A stretch of DNA of 64,000 nucleotides from Lachnospiraceae bacterium (GCA_017934175.1 JAGBKB010000012.1:1-64000); one strand, 5' to 3'; numbered from the stretch's first letter, positions 35,355-45,157 are shown. Translations and numbers: made by a program. The notes: generated from the letters alone by a model not told the origin.

Positions 35355-36551
35355 TTAATCATTAGATAAATTATCAAAATATCCTTGAACTAATATGATA
35401 GGTGTTCCTTTATCGCCAGAGCCAGATGTTAAGTCACATAAACTACCAATTAAGTCAGTAATTTGTCGTGGTGTAGTTCCTTGTGATGCCATATTCCCTT
35501 TTAAGTCACTATCTTTTTTCTTGATTGATTCTTTGATAGCATTTTGTAATTCAGTACCATTTAAATGTTTATAATCATTATCAGCAAGATATTTAAGTTT
35601 TAATTCATTTGGTGTTCCTTTTAAACCATCTGTAAATGCTGGAGATACAACTGGGTCAGCCAATTCCCATATTTTTCCTTGAGGGTCTTTAAATGCTCCA
35701 TCACCATATACCATTACTTCAATATTTTTTCCAGTTAGTTCTTTGAAATCCTTATTGATATTTAATACAAGGTTCTTGCATTCATCCCTTGGGAAAAGTT
35801 TTACGGTATCTTCAGTAGATTTGTTTGAGCCTAATAGTCCATATTGTTCATTGTATCCTGAACCATCAACTGATTTATTTAATATATCATCAAGTCCCAA
35901 GACTATTTCACAACCATTTTCTTTAAGTATCCTTTTTGTTCTAAATCTTGTGTGTATGTCACAGCACAATACTTTTTTTGTATAGTCAAGTATAACTTTA
36001 GCATGATTTGCAAATAATATTTCACATTCACACCCTTCATTTTTTACAAGTTCTTCATAATATGCAACATAGTCTACACCAGTAAATTCATGTATTTTAT
36101 ATCCAAATAGTTCTCTATATTTTTTTAGTGTTAATACATCAGAATATGGATTAACATTTTTGTCATCAAGGTCATCAAGTGATAAAAGTGCATTGCCAAC
36201 TTCATCTGATGGGTAAGAAAACATTAGTATTATTTTTTTACAAGCCCTTGCAATACCTTTTAGTAAAATAGCAAATCTATTTCTTGATGTTATTGGGAAA
36301 ATGACACCAATAGTATCGCTTGAAAACTTATTTTTAATATCTTTTGCTATTTGGTCAATAGATGCATAGTTACCTTGAGCCCTTGCTACTATAGATTCAG
36401 TTATAGCAACGACATCTTTATCGTGTAAAGCGATATTTTCAGATTTAGTTGCATTGATTACTGAATCAACTACAATTTTCCTTAAATCATCATTTTCTCT
36501 AATAATTGGACCTCTAATTCCAATTGATTTTACTCCAGTAAGTCTTTCCAT
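35355..36551 (-). CDS. CofE-like F420-0:gamma-glutamyl ligase family protein
   Basis: A 398-residue protein resembling the catalytic fold of coenzyme F420-0:L-glutamate ligase (CofE). The N terminus has an IRGPIIRENDDL segment, followed by the DVVAITESIVARAQG region, which in CofE forms the GTP and metal site. A CDIHTRFRTKRI segment and a C-terminal GTTPRQITDLIG also occur. It contains several Asp/Gly-rich loops (YGDGAFKDPQG). Clostridia generally do not make F420 and such homologues are orphan enzymes there; the amide-forming reaction is plausible but the substrate is unknown. The ATG is preceded by TGGAGG. It is a single-gene unit with its own promoter region. Confidence 0.7.
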   Translation of the reverse strand: MERLTGVKSIGIRGPIIRENDDLRKIVVDSVINATKSENIALHDKDVVAITESIVARAQGNYASIDQIAKDIKNKFSSDTIGVIFPITSRNRFAILLKGIARACKKIILMFSYPSDEVGNALLSLDDLDDKNVNPYSDVLTLKKYRELFGYKIHEFTGVDYVAYYEELVKNEGCECEILFANHAKVILDYTKKVLCCDIHTRFRTKRILKENGCEIVLGLDDILNKSVDGSGYNEQYGLLGSNKSTEDTVKLFPRDECKNLVLNINKDFKELTGKNIEVMVYGDGAFKDPQGKIWELADPVVSPAFTDGLKGTPNELKLKYLADNDYKHLNGTELQNAIKESIKKKDSDLKGNMASQGTTPRQITDLIGSLCDLTSGSGDKGTPIILVQGYFDNLSND

Positions 36552-36613
36552 ATTATTCCTCCATAATATATTGATATATAATATATTATACTAAATTTTT
36601 TAAAAAAAATATA

Positions 36614-36641
36614 TTGATTTTTGAAAAATTTATATTATAAT
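36614..36641 (+). promoter_or_regulatory. Promoter of potD-like gene
   Basis: TTGATT (36614-36619), 16 bases and TATAAT (36636-36641), 48 bases before the GTG start codon. It supports choosing 36690 rather than a start upstream that would overlap the promoter. Confidence 0.7.
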
Positions 36642-36689
36642 TATATAGCATTTTTAAAATGCATAAATATAATATTTGGAGGAACAAAA

Positions 36690-37763
36690 GTGAAAAGATT
36701 ATTTAAAAAGAGCATTTCTGTAGTATTAGTAGTTTTATGTGTTTTTAATTTATTGTCTTGTGGTATGAAAAATGAAGGTTTTTCTGGTGAAGTTAAAATA
36801 TTGAATTTTGGCGATTATATGTCAGAGGAAGCAATAAGTATATTCGAAAAAGAAACTGGACTTAAAGTTATACAAGATGTATTTGAAGCAAATGAAGAAG
36901 TTATACCTGTTATTGAAAGTGGTGCAAAATATGATGTTATATGTATTTCAGATTATTGTATAGAAAGAATGATATCTAAAGATTTATTATTACCTATTGA
37001 TAAATCAAAGATTCCTAATATTGTAAATATAAATAAGGATAAGTTAAAATTATTATCTGTATGTGACCCTGATAATGCACATGCAGTTCCATATTTTTGT
37101 GGTACAATGGGGATTTTCTTTAATAAGAATAAATTAGATGCAATAAATGTGCCATATCCAAAGAAATGGTCAGATTTATTTAATCCTAATTTAAAAGGTG
37201 AACTTTTAATGCAAAGTTCAATAAGAGATTTATATACTGCTGCACTTAAGATGCATAATTTTTCAGTAAACTCTACAAGTAAAGAAGAAATAGATATATG
37301 TACTGAAGATTTTATAAATCAAAAACCATATGTTATGGGTTATATGACAGACCAAATAAAAGAAAAAATGCTTTCTGGTGAAGCAGGTATAGCACCTCTA
37401 ACAAGTGGAGATGTACAATATGTATATCTTGAGGGTGGCAAAGATGATTATTGTTTTATAATTCCTGAAGAGGGCACTCAAATATTTATTGATGCATGGT
37501 GTATATTAAAAAATGCAGAAAATTTGGAAGGTGCATATAAGTTTATAGATTATATGTGTAGAGAAGATGTTGCTAAACTAAATGCAGAATATGTAGGTTA
37601 TGAAACAGTTAATGACAAAACACCTGATGAAGATTTCTTATATATGAAACAAATAGAAGGTGCATATATAGATTATAGTAATGGAAATTTAGAATTGGAA
37701 AGAGATGTAGCGGATGCAATAAAATATTATTCGGATGGATTTAATAGAATTAAGGCTTCATAA
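36690..37763 (+). CDS. Spermidine/putrescine-type ABC substrate-binding lipoprotein (PotD family)
   Basis: A periplasmic-binding-type lipoprotein of ~357 residues. The start is GTG 36690, seven bases after TTGGAGG. The signal peptide ends in lipobox LLSCG. The mature protein opens with KILNFGDYMSEEAISIFEKETG, typical of PotD, and later has YDVICISDYCIERM, YFCGTMGIFFNKNKLD, WSDLFNP and IDAWCILKNAEN. The natural ligand is probably a polyamine or related cation. No potA, potB or potC genes are near, so it must use a transporter encoded elsewhere. recJ follows after three bases. Confidence 0.85.
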   Translation: MKRLFKKSISVVLVVLCVFNLLSCGMKNEGFSGEVKILNFGDYMSEEAISIFEKETGLKVIQDVFEANEEVIPVIESGAKYDVICISDYCIERMISKDLLLPIDKSKIPNIVNINKDKLKLLSVCDPDNAHAVPYFCGTMGIFFNKNKLDAINVPYPKKWSDLFNPNLKGELLMQSSIRDLYTAALKMHNFSVNSTSKEEIDICTEDFINQKPYVMGYMTDQIKEKMLSGEAGIAPLTSGDVQYVYLEGGKDDYCFIIPEEGTQIFIDAWCILKNAENLEGAYKFIDYMCREDVAKLNAEYVGYETVNDKTPDEDFLYMKQIEGAYIDYSNGNLELERDVADAIKYYSDGFNRIKAS

Positions 37764-37766
37764 TTC

Positions 37767-39464
37767 ATGAAATCAAATTGGTATATTTATAATAAAAGAA
37801 AAAATTTTAAAGAAATTTCTGATAGATTTAAAATAAGTAATCTGTTATCAATTATATTATGCAATAGAGATATTGTAAGTGATAATGAAATTAAAATGAT
37901 GTTGTCATCTGACATACATGATATAATAGATGAAAAATTACTGCCTGATATTGATAAAGCAGTAGATATTCTACATGAATATATTAATGATAATAAAAAC
38001 ATAAGAATTGTTGGTGATTATGACATAGATGGAATATGCTCTACATATATACTATATGATTCACTAAAAAGTATTAATGCAAATGTATCATATGCAATAC
38101 CAGATAGAATAATTGATGGGTATGGAATTAATAATAATATAATTGATAAGGCAATTAATGATAAAGTAGATTTAATTATTACTTGTGACAATGGTATATC
38201 ATCGGAAGAACAGATTTCATACGCCCTAAAAAATAATATTAAAGTAATTGTAACTGACCATCATGATATAAATGATTTGCCTAAAAGTGCTTTAGCAGTG
38301 ATAAATCCAAAGAGAGAAGATGTAAAGGATAAGTATCCGTTTAAAGAAATCTGTGGCGCTTTTGTGGCTATGAAATTTATTATGAGATATTATGATAAGT
38401 TTTTAAATGGTAGAGAACAAATCATAAATAAATATTTAGACTTTGCTATGCTTGCGACTGTCGGTGATATTATGCCACTTATAAATGAAAATCATATTAT
38501 AGTTAAAATTGGATTAAAAAGTATAAAGAATACTAAAAATAAAGGACTTAAGAAACTTTTATCATTGACGGACTTGTTAAATAAAGAGTTATCAACATAT
38601 CATATAGGATTTATTATAGGTCCGCTTATAAATGCTGCAGGAAGAATGGATAGTGCAACATTAGCGTTAGAACTTTTTTTGTCAAATGATGATAATATGA
38701 TTGATGAAATTGCAAAAAAAATGCAATTATTAAACAACAGTAGAAAACTAATCACAGAGGAAGGATATAATACTACAGTATCGGAAATAGAAAAAAAATA
38801 TAAAAATGATAAAGTGTTAGTTGTATATATTAAGAATCTTCCAGAACAAGTTGCTGGAATAGTTGCTGGTAGAATTAAAGAAAAATATTATAAGCCAACT
38901 ATTATATTAACTGATACCTGCGATGAAAATGAAGCAAAGGCAAGTTGTAGGTCCATAGATGCATATGATATATATAGTAATTTATGTTCTTGCAAAGAAT
39001 TATTTTTAAAATTTGGTGGACATAAGTTAGCAGCGGGCTTCTCAATCTTAAAAAATAATATAGATATTTTAAGGAAAACTTTAAATGACACATGTAAACT
39101 AAAAGATGAAGATTATATACCGAAAGTTCATATTGATGTTGAATATCCTTTTTATAATTTTGACTTAAATAAAGTTAAAGAATTAAATACATTGGAACCA
39201 TATGGTCAAGGGTTTACAAAACCTATATTTGCAACTAAAAATGTGACCGCCAACATTAAAAACATATATGGAGAATCAAAGAATATTGTACATATTAATC
39301 TATTAAAGGACAATAATGTTTGTAAATCAGTAGCCTTTTTAGATTCTAAACCATTAATTGACAGATTAGACAATAATAATATAGTAGATATACTTTATTA
39401 CCCCAAAATTAACGAATTTAAAGGTTCTGTGTCAATAGAATATAATATTATTGATTATAGATAA
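37767..39464 (+). CDS. recJ: Single-stranded-DNA-specific exonuclease RecJ
   Basis: Degrades single-stranded DNA 5' to 3' in recombination and repair. At 565 residues it has the DHH motifs VGDYDIDGICST, ITCDNGISS and VTDHHDIND, and DHHA1 with FGGHKLAAGFSI, followed by a C-terminal OB fold (~460-560). It has the length of the shorter Firmicute RecJ type without extra C-terminal domains. There is no ribosome site, but it starts three bases after the potD-like stop, which suggests reinitiation. Confidence 0.94.
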   Translation: MKSNWYIYNKRKNFKEISDRFKISNLLSIILCNRDIVSDNEIKMMLSSDIHDIIDEKLLPDIDKAVDILHEYINDNKNIRIVGDYDIDGICSTYILYDSLKSINANVSYAIPDRIIDGYGINNNIIDKAINDKVDLIITCDNGISSEEQISYALKNNIKVIVTDHHDINDLPKSALAVINPKREDVKDKYPFKEICGAFVAMKFIMRYYDKFLNGREQIINKYLDFAMLATVGDIMPLINENHIIVKIGLKSIKNTKNKGLKKLLSLTDLLNKELSTYHIGFIIGPLINAAGRMDSATLALELFLSNDDNMIDEIAKKMQLLNNSRKLITEEGYNTTVSEIEKKYKNDKVLVVYIKNLPEQVAGIVAGRIKEKYYKPTIILTDTCDENEAKASCRSIDAYDIYSNLCSCKELFLKFGGHKLAAGFSILKNNIDILRKTLNDTCKLKDEDYIPKVHIDVEYPFYNFDLNKVKELNTLEPYGQGFTKPIFATKNVTANIKNIYGESKNIVHINLLKDNNVCKSVAFLDSKPLIDRLDNNNIVDILYYPKINEFKGSVSIEYNIIDYR

Positions 39465-39576
39465 ATATGTATTTTTATGCGATATTATTAATAATCTCAA
39501 TTTATCATTTTTGACTAAAACTGACTAATTTTGATATATTTATCTAATTTTTCTATTATTTTATGTCAAAAAATAG

Positions 39577-39605
39577 TTGAAATTCTTTAATAATTAGTAT
39601 ATAAT
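39577..39605 (+). promoter_or_regulatory. Promoter of the large cell-wall-binding gene
   Basis: TTGAAA (39577-39582), 17 bases and TATAAT (39600-39605). The 60-base leader contains a short hairpin TATGCC-ATAC-GGCATA at 39630-39645. Confidence 0.75.
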
Positions 39606-39671
39606 AGTTTAGTATGTATAATTATATTTTATGCCATACGGCATATTATTAGTTTATATGAGGTAATGAAT

Positions 39672-41765
39672 ATGAATGTAAAAAAAATAGTTGCTATTAT
39701 TATAGTTGTGTCTATGCTTTTTAGCATATTCTCAATTAATTATGCTGATCCAACAACTGATTTTCATGAAGGATTGTTACCAGGAGAAACTGACCCTAAT
39801 GCACCAAAGGGACCAGAAGTCGAGGAGTATTGGGTGTATAAGGAAGAAAAAGTTTATGAACCAGGAAGTTTAGTTGGAGATGTAGATTTAAATACAATAG
39901 GTAGAGGACTTTATTATGATGGGACTGATTTTTATTTCTATATAGACACTGGTGTTATGGCAACTAATTATATGTTTACAATAGAAGGCGATAGATTTTT
40001 CTTTGGCGATAATGGAAAAATGGTAAAAGAACAACTTGTAAATTATAATGATGAATTATATTATTTTGATATGAACGGTGCTATGTATAAGAATAGATGG
40101 TACTCTGATGAAGCATTTGATGAATCAGATAACAAGTTGGTTTATACAGACTACTATTTTGGTCCAACTGGTCGTGCATATAGAGCACCAAGTGGTGGAA
40201 CAGGATTAGTAGTAAAAACTATTGAAGGTCAAAAGTATGGCTTTAATGTTGATGGTGAAAAACTTGAAGGATATTACGACCAAAATGGTGTTGAACTTGA
40301 CCCATCAGAAGATGCAGCATATGCAGAATGTGTATATTATTTTGACCCAGAGGAGAATGGTGCTGCAGCAACTGGTTGGCATTATTACGAGGGTAATATT
40401 CGTGGCGATGAATATGAAGACAATGAGGAAATAGTTTTATACTTTGATGAAAAAACTTGTAGAAAAGTTGCAGCAAGAGCAAGTTATGCTGAACAAGGAA
40501 GATGTATAAGTAGAATTATTGATGGTCAAAGATATATGTTTGACTCAAATGGTGTTAGAAAGAATAATTGGTATGCAAGCGAACCACTTAGAGGAACAAG
40601 TTCTAATACTAAATATTTTAGTGAAGAAAATGATGGATATTTACAAAAAGGATGGTTTACAGCAGTGCCTGGAAGTTTCTCTGCGAATGGTTCTGATTTA
40701 GCACTTGAAGTAAATCAAAAGAAACATAAAGATGATGAAGAAGTATGGTTCTATGCTGGTAGAAATGGAAATGTTCTTAAAAAGACAATAAGAAAGATTG
40801 GAAATTATGTCTATGCATTTGATGATGATGGGGTTATGCAATCCGATGCATTTGTTAAAGTTAGAAATGGTGCATTTGTAAAATCATATAGTACTGATCA
40901 TTTATACAAAGCAAATATTTTATTTGACCCACTTGAGTATGGTGGAAATGCTGACCCATATGCAGATAATAATTATCAAGATGCAGGTGACACACTTGCA
41001 AATGATAAAGGAATATTAAAAGCGAATGAAGGTGAACAATGGATGTATTTCATGGGTTCATTTGATAGTGAAGCACAAGAAGGCTCACTCGCTAAACAAA
41101 ATCATGAGATAAAAATTGAATTGAAAGATACTGATATATTCTTTATACAAAATAGTACTGGTGGTTATACAAAACATTCTAATTCTAGCGTAGGAGATAT
41201 CACAACAGTTGTTGAAAGATCTAATCAGTATATTCAAAATGGAGTAGTGTTAAGACCAAATCCTGATGATAATAATTTTGGTATAGTTAGAACATTAGTT
41301 ACAAAGAGACCTTTCCAAACCAGTGATAGATTCTTAAACTATAAAAACAAAAATGTGGATTTAACAGGAAAAGAAAGATTCGTTTTTCAGGTTGTTAATT
41401 CAAAAGGTTCCCCAATTAAAGCATACAACAAAGTTTATAAAGATAAAAATGGTTTATATATTTATGTAGGAATTAACGGAGAATTTTTAGGATATTATGC
41501 TTGTCAAGGAAGATATTATACACAAACACCTAATAATTTGGTTGATGAATTAGATAATCCTGTGCCAGCAAGTAACTCTCCATGTTGGGCATATAAGCGA
41601 GAAGACTCTAAAAAATGGATATATGGTTTACCACCTGAAAGTGAAAGGCTAGATCCTACAGATTTATACTTAAATTTTTCAAAAGATAGTCAATTAAGTA
41701 CAGGCGAGCATGGACCATATCATGATGGTTTGGCACAATTTGTATATGAAGAAGTTACGCCTTAA
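39672..41765 (+). CDS. Large secreted cell-wall-binding repeat protein
   Basis: An exported protein of ~697 residues. ATG 39672 is eight bases after TGAGG; ATG 39666 is too close. The signal peptide ends near INYADP. The rest is built of aromatic- and glycine-rich repeats such as LYYDGTDFYFYIDTGVM, YYFDMNGAMYKNRWY, YFDPEENGAAATGWHYY and VYAFDDDGVMQSDAFV, interrupted by long charged inserts. These repeats resemble choline-binding/CW-binding repeats. No hydrolase domain was recognised. It has its own promoter. Together with the small protein at 34732 and the secreted one at 41849 it suggests an envelope-associated function, such as surface display or wall attachment. Confidence 0.8.
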   Translation: MNVKKIVAIIIVVSMLFSIFSINYADPTTDFHEGLLPGETDPNAPKGPEVEEYWVYKEEKVYEPGSLVGDVDLNTIGRGLYYDGTDFYFYIDTGVMATNYMFTIEGDRFFFGDNGKMVKEQLVNYNDELYYFDMNGAMYKNRWYSDEAFDESDNKLVYTDYYFGPTGRAYRAPSGGTGLVVKTIEGQKYGFNVDGEKLEGYYDQNGVELDPSEDAAYAECVYYFDPEENGAAATGWHYYEGNIRGDEYEDNEEIVLYFDEKTCRKVAARASYAEQGRCISRIIDGQRYMFDSNGVRKNNWYASEPLRGTSSNTKYFSEENDGYLQKGWFTAVPGSFSANGSDLALEVNQKKHKDDEEVWFYAGRNGNVLKKTIRKIGNYVYAFDDDGVMQSDAFVKVRNGAFVKSYSTDHLYKANILFDPLEYGGNADPYADNNYQDAGDTLANDKGILKANEGEQWMYFMGSFDSEAQEGSLAKQNHEIKIELKDTDIFFIQNSTGGYTKHSNSSVGDITTVVERSNQYIQNGVVLRPNPDDNNFGIVRTLVTKRPFQTSDRFLNYKNKNVDLTGKERFVFQVVNSKGSPIKAYNKVYKDKNGLYIYVGINGEFLGYYACQGRYYTQTPNNLVDELDNPVPASNSPCWAYKREDSKKWIYGLPPESERLDPTDLYLNFSKDSQLSTGEHGPYHDGLAQFVYEEVTP

Positions 41766-41802
41766 GCCAATAATTTCATACAAGTAATACACAATTCTTT
41801 CA

Positions 41803-41829
41803 CAATATAGACTTATAATTTCTATATTG
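41803..41829 (+). promoter_or_regulatory. Palindrome bracketing a -10 element
   Basis: CAATATAGA (41803-41811) and TCTATATTG (41821-41829) form a perfect 9-bp inverted repeat separated by nine bases, which contain TATAAT (41814-41819). This is the layout of an operator over a promoter. A good -35 is not seen. Confidence 0.5.
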
Positions 41830-41848
41830 AGTTATGAAAGGAGATATG

Positions 41849-42484
41849 ATGAATAAAAGAAATGTAATATTTTTGACATTAATGTTGGTATGTTTAAGTG
41901 CTTTAAATGTATTTGCTGCAACACCTATCAAGAAGGAAGATGCACCACTATTTTCAAAAAAAAGTATCTATTCTGATATTGGTGTACAAGAAGGTATAGT
42001 AAAAAAAGAAGCAGATTCTTCAGGAATAAGAGAATCAGATGATGCACTAAATAGATTTACTGCTATTACAGCAACAAAAAATGGCACAACATATACCAAT
42101 ACTTGGTCTAATTATAAAATAACATTTGAAGACCAGTATTATAACGCAAATGATATATATGACTTTAATGGAGATGGTATAAAATACGATTTTGGAATTT
42201 ATTTTTCAGATTTTAGTAGAATTGCAGTATATTATACAAGGCTATCAAGAGATTTAAGTGTAGTTGCAGCCAATTTTGCTCCTGGTCAACCTGTTGATGA
42301 TGTAGAAATTGCTGGGCAAATATATAAGCATGTTACTCTTGATGTTCCTTATCCTTATGGAATTGAAATATATAATTATTATTTTAGAGTGATAGATGGA
42401 AAACTGATGGTTATAGAGACGTTCCATGAAGAAGATTATGACAAATGTCGTAGATATATAGATGAATTTGAACCAGCAAAATAA
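41849..42484 (+). CDS. Secreted protein of unknown function
   Basis: A ~211-residue exported protein. AAAGGAG at 41837-41843 supports ATG 41849; ATG 41834 lies upstream of that site and is not used. The signal peptide (VIFLTLMLVCLSALNVFAA) is followed by a ~50-residue Lys/Glu/Ser-rich linker and a compact beta-rich C-terminal domain. Recognisable segments are TWSNYKITFEDQYYNANDI, YGIEIYNYYFRVIDGKLMVIET and a final DEFEPAK. I do not recognise the fold. Its palindromic promoter suggests specific regulation, and a terminator follows. Confidence 0.75.
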   Translation: MNKRNVIFLTLMLVCLSALNVFAATPIKKEDAPLFSKKSIYSDIGVQEGIVKKEADSSGIRESDDALNRFTAITATKNGTTYTNTWSNYKITFEDQYYNANDIYDFNGDGIKYDFGIYFSDFSRIAVYYTRLSRDLSVVAANFAPGQPVDDVEIAGQIYKHVTLDVPYPYGIEIYNYYFRVIDGKLMVIETFHEEDYDKCRRYIDEFEPAK

Positions 42485-42494
42485 AACTTAATAG

Positions 42495-42517
42495 ACTCCT
42501 TTATAGGAGTTTTTTTT
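42495..42517 (+). terminator. Terminator before secDF
   Basis: ACTCCT-TTAT-AGGAGT hairpin (42495-42510) followed by eight Ts. The secDF ribosome site (AGGGGG) begins directly after the T-run, so secDF must be served by read-through or a promoter not identified here. Confidence 0.88.
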
Positions 42518-42533
42518 AGGGGGAATGTGTTAA

Positions 42534-45125
42534 ATGAAAAAAATTGGTAGAGGCATAGTTAAATTAATATTTATTTTAGCTCTAATTGCCGGAGCATGCT
42601 ATATAGGAAAAGAAGCGGCTCCATTAATTAAATTAGGATTAGATTTGGATGGAGGAGTTTCAATAACATATCAAGCAGTAAAAGATAATCCTACATCTGA
42701 AGAAATGGGTGATTCAGTATACAAACTTCAACTTAAAGCCCAAGATTATTCTACTGAAGCAGAAGTGTATCAAGAAGGTGGTAATAAAATTAATATTGAT
42801 ATTCCTGGTGTTAATGATGCCAATAATATATTGGAAGAACTTGGTAAACCAGGAACTTTGTATTTCGTTGAAGGAAATTTAACTTGGCCTGTACTTGCAA
42901 CCGATAGTGAAGTACTCAAAACTGATTCTGATGTAAATTTGGGTAATGTAAGGGTTGGTGAAACACAGCCAGAAGATTTAGTAACAGGTCCTGGAGTTGT
43001 GAATGAGACAACTACTGCTAAAAGATATGATAGTTTAAATATAGAAGAAACAACAGTTTTACCAAGTGAGACTGTTAATGGATTTACGAATACAGATAAT
43101 GCTGTTGATAATATATTAGGTGACAATGTCCACATTGAGGGGGCTGATGTAATTCAAAATCCTGATGGTTCTATTCAAATTGGTGGAACTCCACAAGATG
43201 GTGCAACTGTTATAAGACAAGGAGAAAATGAAACACCAATTTCAACAGTGTCAGATGCTGACTCTGTTGAGTATGATTACTCACAACCTCCAATTTTTGG
43301 TGATGACCAAATTGTAGTTTCTGGTAATGACATTACTTCTGCAAGAGGCGGAATGGTTACCGATAATTATGGTAAAACAATGTATGTTGTAGACCTTGCA
43401 TTTACTGAAGATGGAAAACAAAAATTTGCTGAAGCGACTCAAAGAAACCTTGGTCAACCTATATATATCATTTATAATGGAGAGATAGTATCTGCTCCAT
43501 ATGTACAATCAGTTATTAGTGATGGAAGAGCACAAATTACTGGAATGGAGAGTCTTGAATCAGCAGATAGGCTCGCATCAACAATTCGTATTGGTGCACT
43601 TAAGTTGGAACTTGATGTTTTAAGATCAAATGTTGTAGGTGCAAAACTTGGACAAGATGCTATTAGTACATCTCTTAAAGCCGGACTTATAGGTTTTGCA
43701 ATTATATGTTTATTTATGATTGTAGTTTATAGATTGTCAGGTGTAGCCGCATCACTTGCACTTACTATGTATATAGGACTTACTTTGTTCTTATTGCAAG
43801 CATTTAACATTACACTTACACTTCCAGGCATTGCAGGTATTATACTATCAATAGGTATGGCAGTTGATGCTAATGTAATAATATTTACTCGTATCAAAGA
43901 AGAAATCGGCGCAGGTAAAAATACAAGGACAGCCGTTAAAGAAGGTTATAATAAAGCATTGTCAGCCATTATTGATGGAAATATAACAACACTTATTGCT
44001 GCTGCTGTATTAAACCTTAAAGGAACTGGAAGTATAAAAGGTTTTGCTGCGACACTTGCTCTTGGTATAGTGCTTTCAATGTTTACTGCATTATTTATAA
44101 CAAAATTTATTATGAACTGTTTCCTTGATTTAGGTCTTGATAATGAAGTTTTATATGGAAAAAAGAATGATAATAATATTATAAAGTTTGTTTCATTTAG
44201 AAAGATTTCATATGCAATATCTATTGTGACAATTGGTATTGGTATAGTATTTATAGTTTTAAATATAAGTCGTGGATTAGGCGGATTTAATTATGGATTA
44301 GATTTCATGGGTGGCTCTTCAACAAATATAGAGTTTAATGAAGATATGTCATTAGGTGATATTGATAGTAAAGTTGTTCCAATATTTGAGAGAACAACTA
44401 ATAGTCCTGACATTCAGACACAGAAAGTTGCTAATTCAAATGAGGTAATTGTTAAATCAAGAACACTTACTCTTGAAGAAATGAAAACAATATATGAGAC
44501 CCTTGAAAATGACTTTAATGTTACTGAAGACAAAATAACAACTGAAAATATTTCTGGAGCAGTATCTGTTCAAATGAGACAAGATGCAATAATAGCAGTT
44601 ATTATCGCCACCATATTTATGCTCATATATATATGGTTTAGATTTAAAGATATAAAATTTGCTGGTTCAGCAGTTATAGCATTATTACATGACTGTTTTG
44701 TAACTATTGGCTTCTATGCAATATTTAGATGGACTGTTGATTCAACATTTATTGCATGTATGCTGACTATAGTTGGATATTCTATTAATGCTACTATAGT
44801 AATCTTTGACCGTATAAGAGAAAACCTTGGTAGGATGAGGGGAACAAATCTAACTGATATAGTTAATGCTTCTATAACACAAACATTTACCAGGTCAATC
44901 AATACATCTTTAACAACTTTAATTATGGTTGTTGTGTTATATATTATGGGTGTTAGTAGTATAAAAGCATTTTCATTACCGCTTATCATAGGTATTATTG
45001 CTGGATGTTATTCATCAATTTGTCTCACTGGACCGCTTTGGTTTGACTTTAAAAATGAAAAAGTTGATAATGATGATATAAAAGATAATTTAAATAAAAT
45101 AAGCAAATCAAAAAAGAAAAAATAA
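42534..45125 (+). CDS. secDF: Protein translocase subunit SecDF (fused)
   Basis: A proton-driven accessory of the SecYEG translocon with twelve predicted membrane helices; SecD and SecF are joined in one chain, as in Bacillus. The SecD signature LGLDLDGGVSITYQ is at ~34-47; SecF begins near ISIVTIGIGIVFIVL with LDFMGGSS. The extracytoplasmic region of SecD is enlarged by ~140 acidic, Thr/Val/Asn-rich residues (~115-255) before the conserved DITSARGGM segment. Total length is 863 residues, longer than the Bacillus protein. GIAGIILSIGMAVDANVIIFTRIKEE carries conserved residues of the membrane part. Confidence 0.94.
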   Translation: MKKIGRGIVKLIFILALIAGACYIGKEAAPLIKLGLDLDGGVSITYQAVKDNPTSEEMGDSVYKLQLKAQDYSTEAEVYQEGGNKINIDIPGVNDANNILEELGKPGTLYFVEGNLTWPVLATDSEVLKTDSDVNLGNVRVGETQPEDLVTGPGVVNETTTAKRYDSLNIEETTVLPSETVNGFTNTDNAVDNILGDNVHIEGADVIQNPDGSIQIGGTPQDGATVIRQGENETPISTVSDADSVEYDYSQPPIFGDDQIVVSGNDITSARGGMVTDNYGKTMYVVDLAFTEDGKQKFAEATQRNLGQPIYIIYNGEIVSAPYVQSVISDGRAQITGMESLESADRLASTIRIGALKLELDVLRSNVVGAKLGQDAISTSLKAGLIGFAIICLFMIVVYRLSGVAASLALTMYIGLTLFLLQAFNITLTLPGIAGIILSIGMAVDANVIIFTRIKEEIGAGKNTRTAVKEGYNKALSAIIDGNITTLIAAAVLNLKGTGSIKGFAATLALGIVLSMFTALFITKFIMNCFLDLGLDNEVLYGKKNDNNIIKFVSFRKISYAISIVTIGIGIVFIVLNISRGLGGFNYGLDFMGGSSTNIEFNEDMSLGDIDSKVVPIFERTTNSPDIQTQKVANSNEVIVKSRTLTLEEMKTIYETLENDFNVTEDKITTENISGAVSVQMRQDAIIAVIIATIFMLIYIWFRFKDIKFAGSAVIALLHDCFVTIGFYAIFRWTVDSTFIACMLTIVGYSINATIVIFDRIRENLGRMRGTNLTDIVNASITQTFTRSINTSLTTLIMVVVLYIMGVSSIKAFSLPLIIGIIAGCYSSICLTGPLWFDFKNEKVDNDDIKDNLNKISKSKKKK

Positions 45126-45129
45126 TAAT

Positions 45130-45153
45130 AGCGGACAATTTGTCCGCTTTTTT
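45130..45153 (+). terminator. Terminator between secDF and tgt
   Basis: AGCGGACA and TGTCCGCT form an 8-bp stem with a three-base loop and a T-run to 45153. The tgt ATG follows only four bases later. Confidence 0.85.
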
Positions 45154-45157
45154 AAAA

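Noticed and set aside
39465-39671. Possible small RNA or riboswitch in the 200-base gap before the cell-wall-binding gene
   Set aside because: Apart from a promoter and a short hairpin it is low-complexity AT-rich sequence without a recognised aptamer.
40222-40434. Alternative-frame open readings inside the large cell-wall-binding gene
   Set aside because: They are out of frame with a clearly repeat-containing secreted protein and have no ribosome sites.
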